DNA of 64,000 bases from Epiperipatus broadwayi (lineage: Eukaryota; Onychophora; Udeonychophora; Euonychophora; Peripatidae), in the NCBI GenBank assembly GCA_028023455.1, contig JAQFVV010006510.1:525750-589749 (forward strand). Reading direction: 5' to 3'. The notes below the pieces were generated by a model that saw nothing but the letters and a program-made list of their open reading frames with translations, ran no database searches and had not been told where the DNA came from. The translations under genes and the position numbers were made by a program. Each line of letters opens with the position of its first letter. The stretch's first letter is position 1. Below are positions 41,483 through 53,798 of the stretch, in pieces.

Positions 41483-42967
41483 TGATGATGATATAAAAAT
41501 ATTTATAATAATTACGATGATATAATTTTTTTAAAAATTTTATTAGTTTTTTTTTGTCAATATAAAGTTTAAGTAAATATATGCAACCTTGGGTTTGTAA
41601 TCAATGCATTACTTTTTTTTTATTTAAAAAAAAAATTACAGAACATGTTGCCTTTTCAATACATTTGAAATTGCAGAACTAAAATAAATGATCAGATCAA
41701 ATTCTCATTTAAATAGAAAAAAGACATAGCCTGGCTTATGTATTTGTGATCAAAAAGATGCCTCAAGGAATGTAAACCGAGTGACATTCAAGATTTATGA
41801 TAATAATGAGTACAATATGATTTAAATAAGTCTTAGAATAAAAGTTTAGTAGTAAAAAAAAAGCATTTATATAAGTTTGCTAGCAAGTTTTTCTACACTA
41901 CATGCTGACTTAAATGAAAATTGCAATTTCGCAATATTTGTTTACAACATTGGGATAAAAAAGTTTAATTAAAGTAATCTATTCAACTTTTTTTTATTTT
42001 GCAATTTGTTGAAATACTGAGAAAACAATTTCAAGTAGCTAAATTTTTTTGATTAGTTTTAAATAAAATAAAAGTTATTAATCGCAGTATAAACAACCAA
42101 AATAATTCATTTAAACAAAAACCAAAAGGTCATAGATCGGTAATCCAAATATTTTAACATTCACTTATATATAATATCCAAATTTTGCACATGAATTTAT
42201 ATATAGCAGAAAAAGATGATTTTTTTTATTAAGTAACACATTTGTCTTTTCTGGCTGCAGTTTGATGTTTGAATCTGAATGGAATTTTGATCTTTTTTTT
42301 AGATAAATGAAAATTTCCGGAAAAAATTAAAATATTTTTTTCTGGGAATCTATCCTGTAATCATTGCAATTGGTTATTCATTCATATTAAATAAATGTGA
42401 ATAAGATAATAAAAAATTACTCTCCAGCAGTTAATAAATTTGATTTTTTAAAAAAAATCTTTTTTTTTCAGTGGGATATTTAGACTATAGCACACATATA
42501 TGCACATACATATTTTTTAAAACATTTATTGAAGGGTGTGTGTTTACTTTATAGTGCATGTGTGAAGATACTTTATTTCTGTATAAATCGCTGTATTGTC
42601 AATTTTTACGTACATTCCAACTAATAAGGTTCCGTATTGCAGATAGCTAACAATGAAAAGCTTTCTTTTCTGTATGATAAAAAATCTCAACTTTAGCAAG
42701 TAATACACTGATTTAAAAATCAGCTAACAATAAGATCAAGTTCTAAAGTCAAGCACAATCAATAAATGTTGATTTATTTAAAAAATAACCTCTAAATATA
42801 GTTGAATCACCTTTCCTTTAAAATATTTATTAACAGGAGAGTGTGTGTGATTATTTTATAGCACATGTGTGAAGAGTAGTTTGTTTCCACGATATTTAAT
42901 ATACAATGATTATAAATTGTTAACAAAGTACAACATTTAAGACAAGCATTCAACATATGACATAGGT
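41483..42967. other. No recognisable feature
   Basis: AT-rich. GTGTGT-containing segments near 42533 and 42840 are similar to one another but short. Confidence 0.45.
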
Positions 42968-42995
42968 GTTTCAATTTTAACCACATTTTCTTCAG
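42968..42995 (-). ncRNA. Hammerhead-like core, weak stem II
   Basis: CTGAAGA, an A, a short AAT/ATT stem with a long loop, then GAAAC on the minus strand. Length and box spacing match 20305-20332. A TA-rich segment precedes CTGAAGA. Probably decayed. Confidence 0.3.
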
Positions 42996-43499
42996 TATAT
43001 ATTTATAAACCTTGTTTCAAGATATGCGCTTATATTATTTACATATTAATTTTGGTATTTCTCAAACTTTTTAAAATGATTTGTTAGTGATTTAGTTTTA
43101 GGATAATAAAATAAAACCACGATTCCACAAATATTGTTTATATCTGCTGTAAATACAATTTCATTTTCAAAATTGTTATTGTAAATTCATTTCTATATGA
43201 AATCCAATTCTTTCATGTATTCTACATTAAAATATAAATATATGTTTGCCTTGTAGTCTGACTTACATGTGAATTTAAGGAACTGTTTTAGTAAGTCAAA
43301 GGATAGTACTCTTTATAGAAGTACTAATTTGGTTGGCAACACGTTTTTATATATTAACTATGAATTACATAATCTTTTGAATTATTAAAATATTTTTTCT
43401 TAAATTTTTAAGAATTATTATTTTATTTTTTTAGATAAAATATTTCAATTCTTACAGTTACATATGTGATATGTGAAAGTTAATGACTATGTGATCTAT

Positions 43500-43883
43500 T
43501 ATTTCCTGGTTTTATATATTCCCCTGGGGTTTGGCCGGGGGGTATTATTTTTCCGGGGGGTGTTAGGGATTTTTTTTTTTTTTTTTATTTATTCTTTCTC
43601 CATTTTTTTTTCTTGGTTTGATTTAAAATTGCAACTTGGTGGTTTGGGAAGGAGAAAAAATTTAATATAAATATATATGAATACTTGAATAATTCACCAA
43701 AAAATAATCAAAAAAAATCAAAAAAAAATTAAAAACCTCCACATACCTCCCATCGTCGCTGTTGTTTTACCATCCTACTTTCTTCCTTCTTCTCCCCCTT
43801 TTCTACAATCTTTTTTATTATAAAATATAAGTTAAAAGAATGGTATTTTAAATTTCTCTCCCTCCTCCCCCCCAATCTCCCAA
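43500..43883. other. Anomalous G-run, T-run and C-run patch
   Basis: Plus-strand GGGG/GGGGGG clusters at about 43512-43568 are followed by a long T run, then by CT-rich sequence ending in CCTCCTCCCCCCC (about 43862-43873). This is unlike anything else in the window. It may be a real polypurine/polypyrimidine tract or poorly resolved sequence. Confidence 0.5.
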
Positions 43884-44120
43884 ATTAGTTTCAAGCTTAT
43901 GGATTTCAACAGGGAAGAATTTGGATATTAGAACAGTGCACCTTATCCTTTAGGATCTACTGCACCTTAAACACTGCTGATAGCTTGATAGTGTAACAGA
44001 GGAGTAAATGATTAAAATTCTGGAAGAATATTGTATTAGATCCTAAAGGTTCAGATGAACTGCTTCAAGATCCAACGATGAAGGCCTTAAACTTGAGATT
44101 AATCTGAGGATATTAGACAG
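43884..44120. repeat. Diverged family F relative
   Basis: It starts ATTAGTTTCAAGCTTATGGA, then TTTCAACAGGGAAG and TTTGGAT, paralleling the CTAGTTTCTGGCTTGTGG, CTTCGTCAGTGAGG and TTGGATC blocks of family F. An inverted counterpart (GATCCAACGATGAAGGCC, then AAACTTGAG) lies at about 44070-44097. It shares TTAGATCCTAAAGG-type sequence, inverted, with the internal part of 39171-39460. Confidence 0.45.
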
Positions 44121-46875
44121 AAAATAATAAATTATGACTTGTTAAGTAATATTATCTGGCATCAATTATTATTCACTAAAGTTTACTGTAAGTGGCATAG
44201 AATTTTTTTAAAAAACATATGCTGATTATTTGAAATCAGATAGATTTTTTTGCTAAGTTTCATACTAATACAGTCAGCACTGTCTGAAATTCAATTTGAT
44301 GATTTAACATTAGTATGATCATCATCATTTCAATTGGGTCAACATTTTATTGAATCAATCTTAATAAATTATTCGTTCAAGTAAAACTTAGTCCTGATCA
44401 TTATATAATGCTGTAAGAATAAACTGCACGTATGTGTTTACTATCATTCTTCCACCTTATAATTAAAACTGTCAATATTTGTGCATTTCTAATCATTGAT
44501 ATCTATATACCATCATTACCATTACATCTTATGAATAATGTTTCAAGATGGGATTTTTTATATGCATGTTTGTCTGTAAATATTATTATTCGATATTTTA
44601 TTCTATTTTTCAATGCTAGCCATTACAAAATTGTTGGTTCCAAATGTGACACAATACCATATTATATTGGGCTTCATTCAGAAGTGTAACTCTATTTGTT
44701 ATATGTAACTGATAATTAGTATAAGATTTGCCACAGAATAAATATATTTGATTTATTTTATTTTGGATAGCTATGTAATGCATATAAACATGAAAGTTTG
44801 AATCAATTAAATCTGTAAAAAAAAAGGGATGGTGATAAGAGTCAGATAACAAAGTAAAATATTTAATACATATAATGAATTAAATGGAAAAAATAAGGAT
44901 GATCCTAAACAGGCAGAAAGTAAGAAAGTTTCAAAGGTCAATAAAATAAAGGAGAATTACCAAAAAAAAAAAAGAGATAACTGATTTAATTTATCTAAAT
45001 GTAATAAATAACATTATAAATAAATATCAACAAGTGCTTATGACAAACAAAGGAACAGAATCAATCAAAAATACATATATCCCCTGCTTAGTACCACATC
45101 TTTATGTGATAATTCACTATCATAGTCATCATTATGTACTGACTATTTTGATTTAAAAGCATTTATTCACAATAAAACTCATAATAAAAAAAAAATATTT
45201 TTAAAAATGCCATTTTCAAAATGGTGGCCATTTTGTAAGTTTGATGACATCATAGAATAGTGACTTTGTGATCCAAAAAAATGGTGACATTTATGCTAAA
45301 AATGTACATAATAGTTTTATTATTATATATAATATAGTATACAATATTTTGATTATAAAATCAAAATGCGATTATTTTTAAATACTTTTTTTTAATTTTT
45401 ACACAGTGTCCTTGCAAAACAATCAATATATTCATTAATAATATATTAAAAAAAGGTTTTCATTGTTAATGACTAAAAAAAGTGTTTCATTCAGTACAAT
45501 AAGTAATCAAGCATATTCTGATGTTGTATAACAACCAAATGTATTAATATTGTACCTTAAAATATGAACATTAACTTAAACACTACATATTTACTAACTT
45601 TTATGGATTGAAATTCTTATAAATGGTATTTTATTTGCAGCTAAAATTACAATTACTGTAAGTATAATTTATTTACCATAATTGCAAGTTATTTGGAGGA
45701 AAAATGTTGTGCATTATACAATTTGTAATAAACTTTATATAATCAAAAAAATACTAAATCTAAGTGAAAAATAATATTTCTTATTCAATTTTAAATTACA
45801 ATCTTGTAATTTGTTTCAGATATAGCCAATAAATTTGCAACGTTATCATAAACTTAGAAAATGAAGTACTGAAACAAAAAAAAAAAAATACAAATTTCAT
45901 TTGTAATTTATTCATATACTATTAATAATTAATTTTAAATTGTACTCAGTATATGTGTTAGTTAAAATATTCAGTCCAGAAATTCTAAATTAACTCCTTT
46001 ATGAATGCTAATTTCACTAAAAACAAAATGTATTATTATAAACATATTTTCAGGGAGAAAAAGGGAGGAAGATGATTTTGTGTATTATTTATTTGATAAT
46101 AAATTTTCTATGAATGAAAATGCAATACAAATAAATTGATGAAGATTCAGGCTTTTAATTTTTATGTAAATAGCCATATTTCTACTGTAGTATTAAAAAA
46201 ATTGCTAGATCATTTTAATATAATTGTCACAACACATAAACAAATAAAGGCATATGAGTTTTAAGCTTGGGAGTTCATTAAAAGATTGAGCACCAGAATT
46301 GTGTCAGAATCATTCCAGGAACATCCTAATTCCATCGGACACTCTACAAACTGTGTCAGAACCATTTAGGGTACCACGATACATAATAAAATGTAACATC
46401 TCATGCTATAAAAAAGACCAGAGATATATTATTTGTATATAAAGCATTTTAGATCTGCATATTACATACTATAAAAAAGTATTAAAGTTTTGGTAATGTA
46501 GAGAACTATAATTCTGCTAATCTTGAACTGATGAGAAATAACAAGTCTTTATGATTAGAACTATACAGTTAAGGGAGATATTATTACACTTTTTTTTAAA
46601 AATTCTAAATAATTTCACATAAATAATTTAAGACTAAGAATTTAAAAACAATGAACTGTAATATGTCTTAGCTATCTTCTTCAAAACTGTAACAAAGCCA
46701 ATACAAATATATGAATACAAACACATGAATATATAATTTTATATTATATACATATATTTTATCTTATAATCAATATCCATACACACACATATATCTTTAT
46801 ATACATCTTTATATATAATTATTAACTCTTTATATAATAAGACAATTTAATCTTTTTTTTATATTTTATATTTAT
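44121..46875. other. No recognisable gene; possible microexon
   Basis: AT-rich throughout. One 17-base segment near 45642-45658 (CTAAAATTACAATTACT) sits between a near-ideal acceptor (TATTTTATTTGCAG) and donor (GTAAGTAT) on the plus strand, but nothing links it to other exons. A frame at 44432-44689 on the plus strand has no domain or splice support. Confidence 0.4.
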
Positions 46876-46893
46876 CAAAGAATACTTTCTATA

Positions 46894-46935
<42 letters not shown>

Positions 46936-46953
46936 TATAGAAAGTATTCTTTA
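46876..46953. repeat. Perfect inverted repeat centred on a (TA)n tract
   Basis: AAGAATACTTTCTATAATC at the left and its complement at the right flank a TA run (about 46897-46932), so the whole 78 bp can form a hairpin or cruciform. Confidence 0.85.
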
Positions 46954-47035
46954 TATATTAATATATAACAAACTAACCAAAGGAAATACATATAAAAACA
47001 AAAAAAGACTTATAAATTCAATAAATAATATTATA

Positions 47036-47063
47036 TTTCAACCAGAGGACTGGTTTTCATCAG
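47036..47063 (-). ncRNA. Hammerhead-like core
   Basis: CTGATGA (47063-47057), an A, a perfect AACCAG/CTGGTT stem with a four-base loop, then GAAA (47039-47036) on the minus strand, preceded by a TA run. Core boxes are canonical, but the extra A and the lack of obvious stems I and III leave activity open. Confidence 0.45.
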
Positions 47064-48560
47064 AATATATATATATAATTTTTATTTTTATTTTATTCTC
47101 ATTATTTTTTTAAATATTTAACTCCAACTTTATATATTTATATTTTTATATTTTACATTATTATTTATTATATTAACATTTAATATTATTACTATTATAT
47201 TGACTGTCAGTAGTGGCTTGTAATTATACAAGCATTGTAAAAGTAATAAAGTAAATAATATTAATATTATGTCTGAAGATTTATGTTAACTCATATCAGA
47301 AGTATAATTAGTAGGTCTTTTAGGTCAATAAATCTATTAGATTGTCAATATTTAATTCGTTCTTTTGTATATTTTGCTAGATACTTAAAAACCTGGTCTC
47401 TTCATACTTTATTAGAGGATTTATTTATATGTATGTGATGTATAATTTCTTATTTTATCTCTATGATTTTTTTGTTGAACAGTGTGTGAATATAAGATTT
47501 TTCCAAATTTCTTTTTGGAAATACATATAGGCATTGCTGTAGTAAGAACTTGTAGATTGTTGAACAAATTCCAGTCTATTCATAATTGATATTGAAAGTG
47601 ATAAAAATAAAGTAAAAAGTGGATCATTTGAAAAAAGGCTTTAGCAATCTAGATGATATATAACATGTCAGATATCCACAACAAACCAGATATTATCATA
47701 ACTTGTCGAACAAATTGGAAAGCTGTTTCAATTTATTTGGCAACATTTACAAATTTTTCAATACTAAAGAAAATATGTAATGTGAGTAAAATATTTTAAG
47801 TACAACATTAAAATGTTGTGACTATCATCTTAATGCTATTGATCTAATTTTTAAATAAAAACTATAAGCAAAAATATGGATGACAGAAATAAAATAAAGC
47901 AAAGTTGTATCAATCCTAGATGAAATATATCTGCTACACATAAAGCTATTTCCTTAGAAATGCAAACTAAATGTATTCTATGACATATTATCATAAAAAA
48001 ATAAAAAAATATCTGCATTGAAGAATTAAAATAAGTATTATTCCAAATATAAGAAATACTAGTTTGATGAAAGATATAAGATTCTCTTGCAATGAGTAAG
48101 AATTTGAGAAAGGAAATTTGATATATGAGGAAAAAATGGAATTTTAGAATTTATTAGAGGTTGAGGTAATCCATCTTTGTAAATATTTATCATGTGGTTA
48201 AGTTTTGAAGATTGTGATAATGTCACTCCAAAACAATTATTCTTACTCGTATTTAAAATATATACTTCAAGTTACTTCTTCACATGAAGAATATTTGATA
48301 TTGCTTATACCAAATGATAAATTCCTGAACATAATTTTATGCTTTATTCCTAAAATATAATTTTTGAATTTATTAAATATTAATTTTACCAGATGTATAA
48401 TTTTTAGTAAATTGATAAGAATTTTTAAATCACAAAAAGATATTTTTAGTCATTAACCTTGTTTATTAAATATAATCAATTCTTATAATGGGTAATTATC
48501 AGCATCATTAAATCGAATTAGTTTTTTAATTTCTTAGAAAGTAGATATCCCTATGAGTAA
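47064..48560. other. No recognisable feature
   Basis: AT-rich, no supported gene or repeat. Confidence 0.5.
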
Positions 48561-48998
48561 TTCACCTTTAAGGTTTTTAACAAATGTGTTTTACCAGTTC
48601 TTACTTATGGATCTGAGACTTAGACACTTAATAGAAGAGCAATTCGGAGACTTCAGACCACTCAAAGATGTATGGAGAGATGTATGTTGGGAGTAACAAG
48701 AAGAGATTGAAAACGTAATGTATGGGTAAAAGAACAAACAGGTGTTCCTGACCTCATTGAAAAAAATAAAAGATTGAAATGGAGTTGGCCTGAACATATT
48801 GCTAGAAGAGATGATAATAGATGGACAATTGAAATTTTAAACTGGTTTGCAAGAGATTGTAAAAAACCCAGAAAGAGACACCATGTTAGATGGATGGATG
48901 AAATAAGAAAGTGTGCAGGGGTGGTGTAGAGAAGAGAAGCTAAAGATCAGAGAAGATGGATTAAACTTGGATCCTGCAGTGAATTGATAATGGTTAAT
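48561..48998 (+). pseudogene. RTE-like LINE 3' end with decayed reverse transcriptase C-terminus
   Basis: Frame from 48561 reads FKVFNKCVLPVLTYGSET, then a stop, TLNRRAIRRLQTTQRCMERC, MLGVTRRD, a stop, GVPDLIEKNKRLKWSW, HIARRDDNRWTIEILNW, PRKRHHVRWMDEIRKCAGVV and a stop. This is the conserved tail of RTE-like LINE polyproteins. All three in-frame stops sit where relatives have tryptophan or arginine codons (TAG for TGG twice, TGA for CGA once), i.e. single C-to-T or G-to-A changes. A deletion near 48968 shifts the last residues relative to 41390-41482. It ends in an ATG/AAT simple repeat. The 5' part of the LINE is absent. Confidence 0.75.
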
Positions 48999-49148
48999 AA
49001 TGATAATGATGATGATGAATTCACCTTTGACAACAAAAATACTAGTTTGGAGAAATGGTGTGAAAGTCAAGAAAATAGTGATCCAACTGATAAAAAAAAC
49101 TACAAAGAATAAATAAATATGTTACTTAGTGATGATAATGACAATGAT

Positions 49149-49167
49149 GATAGTGGTGATGATGATG

Positions 49168-49229
<62 letters not shown>
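49149..49229. repeat. (GAT)n/(AAT)n microsatellite
   Basis: GAT units grading into about 20 AAT units. Confidence 0.95.
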
Positions 49230-49782
49230 TTTCAATTTACTAATATTTCAACAGTTAATAAAACCATTTAAAGAAATACATTACAATTTAAATATTTGGT
49301 AAGCTAATTGTTGTTTCCTCAACAAATGTCGTTGGATTCACAGAATATATATCAATGTCATTGAAAAATTATTTATAAAAAATTGGTAGTCTATATAATG
49401 TGACCAAATATATAGTTTCACATTTATATTTATCAATATTAAATAAATTCGTATTCCTTGTATATACACTAGGAACTCAATATTTTTGAAATACAATTAT
49501 GTAAGATTTTTTCATGACTTATTAAATAAAAAAAAATTCATATCATGAATCACTCTTCTACGAAACACATTTATAAAAACATCTTTTCCATTAATTAAGT
49601 TAATGATTGTAATTTATCTATGATCATAACCACAGTAAAAGTGATAACATCTTGTCAAAGATTCTAAATCAGAACTTAAAATATTTGCAAGATACAATAC
49701 AATGAGCAAATAGGAAATTATAAAAAAAAAGTCATAGGTATACAAATCAAATAACTTGGCCATATAAGTAATTTAGTATTTA
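49230..49782. other. No recognisable feature
   Basis: AT-rich, no supported gene. Confidence 0.5.
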
Positions 49783-50142
49783 ACATCATGTGATCACATT
49801 TCCTATACTAGCACATTAATTGTTGATAAACAGAGTAAAACTCTCCATACAGTATTGCCACCTGTGCTAAACAGAGTAATCAATGGATGCCAGAAGGCTT
49901 GTGTATAAAATCCCTATCTAATGCCTACTCATCCAATATCCCCAGACTAGTTTCTGGCTTGTGGCTCTCAGATCCAAAGCCCCTCACTGACGAAGGCCAC
50001 AAGCCAGAAACTAGTCTGGGGATATTGGATGAGTATGCATTAGATAGGGATTTTATGCACAAACCTTCTGGCATCCATTGATTACTCTGTTTAGCACAGG
50101 TGGCAATACTGTATGGAGAGTTTTGCTCTGTTTAATTTAGTA
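49783..50142. repeat. Foldback repeat family F, copy 3 (most complete)
   Basis: Near-perfect inverted arms of about 137 bp (49828-49964 and 49997-50133) with a 32-bp centre. The outer tail CATCATGTGATCACATTTCC is on the left only. The open frame readable across the palindrome is a by-product. Arms are much more alike than in copy 1, so it is probably young or recently corrected. Confidence 0.8.
49987..50011 (+). ncRNA. Hammerhead-like motif in family F
   Basis: CTGACGA (49987-49993), an A, a GGC/GCC stem with a CACAA loop, one A, then GAAAC (50007-50011). The left arm carries the mirrored sequence. The short stem and extra bases make it a weak candidate. Confidence 0.3.
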
Positions 50143-50486
50143 TTTGAGAAGATAAAACAAAATAGAAGAATGTATTGTTTTTTTTTTACATTTGGACATA
50201 CAAGTGCTTTCAAGAGAGAATATCCACAAAACAAAACTCATTTAAAACTATAGAAATAATAAGAAAAAAATAAAAAAAGTAATTTATATAGGTTGGAATA
50301 AAGAAAGAATAATTTTTTTCTTGCTTCTAAGTAAAAATTAAATAAGATGGGATTCATCTTATAGTTTGTGCTTAAGGTAAGACAAATAATGATAAATAAC
50401 TACCATCAGATAGACACAACAATGGCAAAAATTATCCAGGTATACAAAAAAATGCAATCACAACAATAAGAGCAGCGACATTTAGC

Positions 50487-50690
50487 TTGTATGCATATTG
50501 GTACACCAGATGTAAATTCAATTCTGACTATAATGTAAAACAAAACCTCAACACATTCCACCACAAGCTAGAAAAAATAAAAGAAAGGGATAACATGCTA
50601 GCACCACCAGATATTTTTGCTGCAACTTGGTCATGGTTTAAACTAAAATCAGCACTACAGTTGAAAAACAGTAAAAGAGATACAGAATAA
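50487..50690 (+). CDS. Unidentified coding-like fragment
   Basis: A 67-codon frame with fairly balanced composition (YWYTRCKFNSDYNVKQNLNT, then LAPPDIFAATWSWFKLKSAL), starting at a TTG and ending at TAA (50688-50690). No upstream ATG or clear splice site and no recognised domain. It lies about 260 bp left of the large inverted-repeat element. It could be a remnant of a mobile element or an exon. Confidence 0.25.
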   Translation: MYAYWYTRCKFNSDYNVKQNLNTFHHKLEKIKERDNMLAPPDIFAATWSWFKLKSALQLKNSKRDTE

Positions 50691-50950
50691 TACAGCTAAA
50701 AAAGAACACAATACACCAAAAACAGCAGGACACACATGACGGGATCCATCAACATAATATATATATAAATGTTAAGATAACAGAATTATGGGAAATCTGA
50801 ATTGAACTATGAGTATTGTTAAGGGTTGTCTCATTTTGATTATTCAACGTAATATAGTTGATAAAGACTACAAAGTGTATAGTCGAAAGTACTTCTAAAA
50901 CAATATAATTTATATAAATTGTACTGTATTTTGATATATATATATATATT

Positions 50951-53587
50951 GAAGCAGTCGGATCTGAGTTCGATCCTAGCTTCATGTTATTTACCCTAAT
51001 ACTAACCTTAAATTTCCGATGCAATGGGGCTTTATACGTTCAATCCACGCTAATTTCCATAATAAATAACTTGTTTCAAATACGTAGTAAAATTAATTAG
51101 TTTAGTTTAAATTGGATCAATTCTCTAAATAAATTCATGATAAAATGTTCATGAATTTACATATATTAAATTGCCTGGATTGTGCGTATATATGTTTGTA
51201 AATATTAAATATATATAATTGTTCGAAAGTTTCATTGCGTCGGGAATACTTGTTTTTTTACTTTTAAATAATTTGTAAAGTTTTGCGATTAAAAGCTACA
51301 TTCCTTCCAAAGGCTTTCAAATTCTCAAAAACAACAGTAAAGTTTTATTAATAAAAAAAAAGATAAGAATTCAATTTTTAATTAAAATCATTTCAGACTT
51401 TAAGAATTCATTTTCTAATTAGGAAAGGAATTCAAAAATTAGTTTGAAAGCCTTATCGAAGGAATGTTTCTGAAAACAACTAATTATAAAAAAAAAAAGA
51501 GATTGATAATAAAATGAGCGCTAGCCGGAGGCATCAGTGAACAGTAGATATATAGCCCTGAAAAGTAAAGAAAAAAACTAGTTTTTGGTTGTAGAGTAGT
51601 GCAGTGAACTCTGTGTGTATAAAAATTGTATTTCATCATGATAGAGGGCTAGAACATCAGGGATCTGGCTATGGTTCCTAAAGTCCCGAGGAATCTTCAC
51701 TGGAGCTGCTGAACCGTTTTCCGGATCGATCATTCTGCTAAAATAATGAAAGCTACTAAAATACTATTCCAGTAGTTAACCAATGATGCCTACGTTTCAA
51801 CAACTTGGAGGAGTAACTTAAGGACAAGCACGGAATGGTAATATGAACGTTAAACTTTCTGGCCAGTTCGAACTTTATTTTATACTCCTTCTTTTTAAGA
51901 GCTCTTTTATTCTTTAATGTAAATCTTTGTAACACCTTTTAGTTATAAAATGCTACTGTAAATCTATAGCGTAATTCTTTAGATCTCTAGTCTTTAAACT
52001 TTTCTTTTCTTATCTGGCGGTTCGTTTAATATATATATGTTAGTGTGCTTTATTAATGTCGTATTTAAAAATTATATGCCAATAATCTTTCGACTCGATG
52101 AGCCCTTTGATTCCATTTGCCTCACGCAAATAATATAACATTAATTTCAAATAGTAATTCTTGCCCATTAGAGCTAAATTTATAAGTTCTATTAGTCATC
52201 GAGTCAAAGGAAAATATTACATGTTTACTATTTTTTTTCTTACCTTTAGCTATTAATAAATTATTAGCTCAATGTTTCACCTATGTCCCCAGCTCCTATC
52301 TACGTTATAAGTATATATATATGTATTCAAATAATGTTAAAATATTGATTTCTTGTTCTACTAATATATATTTATTCGAATATAACCTTAAATGTTTTTA
52401 TTGCAAAAAGGGTCGATAAAGGGTTAAATGTATTTTAATTCCACTTTTGTTATTTTATATTAATATTCAGGAAGGGCACGGTATTAGGGCATAACTAATA
52501 TAGTTTATAAATGATTTAAAATAGTTCGATAAAAGCTCGTTTGACTTTAATTAATTGGTCAAGTCATCACGTAGAGCATTCTACATGGGTTTTATTTTTC
52601 AACGATGACTATCAAGTCATCATCAAATGTTGCTGACGTAGGGCCATCTTCCGCTCCGTTAGGCTGGTCGGTGATCATATTCTCTTATTTAAATTTCTCG
52701 AGGAAGAAAGTACTTCATTTCCGATTCATTAGTCAAAGGGCGTAAGACTTGCCAAATGCAAGCCGCCATAGGACTTCGATCATCGACTAGCGATCATCTT
52801 TCAATTTTACTCTCTGCCTCGTAAGCCGCCAGTACCGTTGCATTTTTGTTCCGGTAAAACCCGCTCCATGCTCGTAATTCGTTGTGAAGTGATTTAAATT
52901 AAAGTCGAACAAATTCTCAAATATATTATTTAGTTTAAATCAGTTTTCAAATCAAGATTAAAGTTATGCCTTAAAATACGTTTTGCTCTTCATGAATAGA
53001 TTTCCGAATGTGAAAATAAATCTCACATTCCACCGTAATAAAATTAGAACAATCATTTCCGCTCTTAATGAATACCTTTATCTGCCTTTATATTTCTCGT
53101 TGGGGGCATAGACATAGAATCCCATGTTGTGTAATACTTGTTGGCATATGATAAGGACCGCCACTCTTATTATATTTATAAATTCTTTTAAAGACTAGAG
53201 GTAACTAATGCAATCTATATTTTAGTGAACAAAACAAATTATTATTATTATTAAATATTTTCTAACATACTTGGTTTCTTAGTTCATCATTCTTTTTATA
53301 ATTATTTAAATGTTAATACTCGCTGTCTGTGTTGGCAACCCGAACATACATATGATTCGATTTATAAAATTATTCAAAGTATATAAATTCTTAGATATTA
53401 GTGTTACTCAGGAGTCTCTAGTCATCACCAACCGTTGAGCTAGTTCTTGGCGCATAGCACTGTGCCGCCGATTTCTGCTATCTGAGCTGTTGAGTTGGGT
53501 TTGAATTCAGTTTTGGTTAAGCTGAGTTTGAATCCGATTTGACTTGCGGTGGTGGTGGGTTTCGACCGGTACATGGTTATGTTTTTG
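50951..53587 (+). repeat. Left inverted arm
   Basis: It pairs with 55904-58539 with only scattered differences, for example CTCGTAAGCCGCCAGTACCG against CTTGTAATTCGTCAGTACCA near 52817-52836. The outer tip is a hairpin, GAAGC-AGTC-GGATC-loop-GATCC-TA-GCTTC (50951-50983), whose loop region reads GAGTTCGATCC, like a tRNA T-arm/box B. The minus strand of 51500-51745 is open from MIDPENGSAAPVKIPRDFRN, as on the plus strand of the right arm. GC content is higher than the flanks. Confidence 0.9.
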
Positions 53588-53630
53588 TGGTTCCCATGCC
53601 GGGAATCGAACCCGGGCCTGAGCGTGAATA
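53588..53630 (-). other. tRNA-Glu 3' half with CCA complement (primer-binding-site-like)
   Basis: On the plus strand, TGG follows the last arm base and is continued by TTCCCATGCCGGGAATCG and AACCCGGGCC, the complement of the T-arm, acceptor strand and CCA end of an animal tRNA-Glu. Weaker similarity continues through the TTC anticodon region to about 53630. The 5' half of the tRNA is absent. CCA is added after transcription in animals, so its complement in DNA points to reverse transcription primed by, or copying, a mature tRNA. Retroelement primer-binding sites start just so, immediately after the LTR, although a match of about 31 bases is longer than the usual 18. Confidence 0.6.
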
Positions 53631-53798
53631 ATATAACCTGCCCAAGCTACAAATTATTATACATGTCTCACTATGATCAACTTTTTTGAATATTCCGCTT
53701 ATAATAAGTTTAAAAAAATCGGTCCGTTTATCAAGTCTCATTTTCCTATGGTCATGTCAGTTGATCTTCTGTATATATATCTGTCTCTACAGTTTATC

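Noticed and set aside
46676-46700. CTTCTTCAAAACTG resembling the hammerhead-like motif
   Set aside because: The GTTTC partner box is missing.
48591-49070. Minus-strand frames opposite the RTE-like LINE relic
   Set aside because: The plus strand gives the recognisable reverse transcriptase tail; the minus frames are shadows.
49887-50081. 64-codon frame with normal-looking composition
   Set aside because: It reads across a family F palindrome, so its two halves mirror each other at the DNA level. Other copies do not conserve it.
53588-53660. Functional tRNA-Glu gene
   Set aside because: The 5' half (acceptor 5' strand and D-arm) is absent, and a CCA-complementary TGG is encoded, which animal tRNA genes lack.
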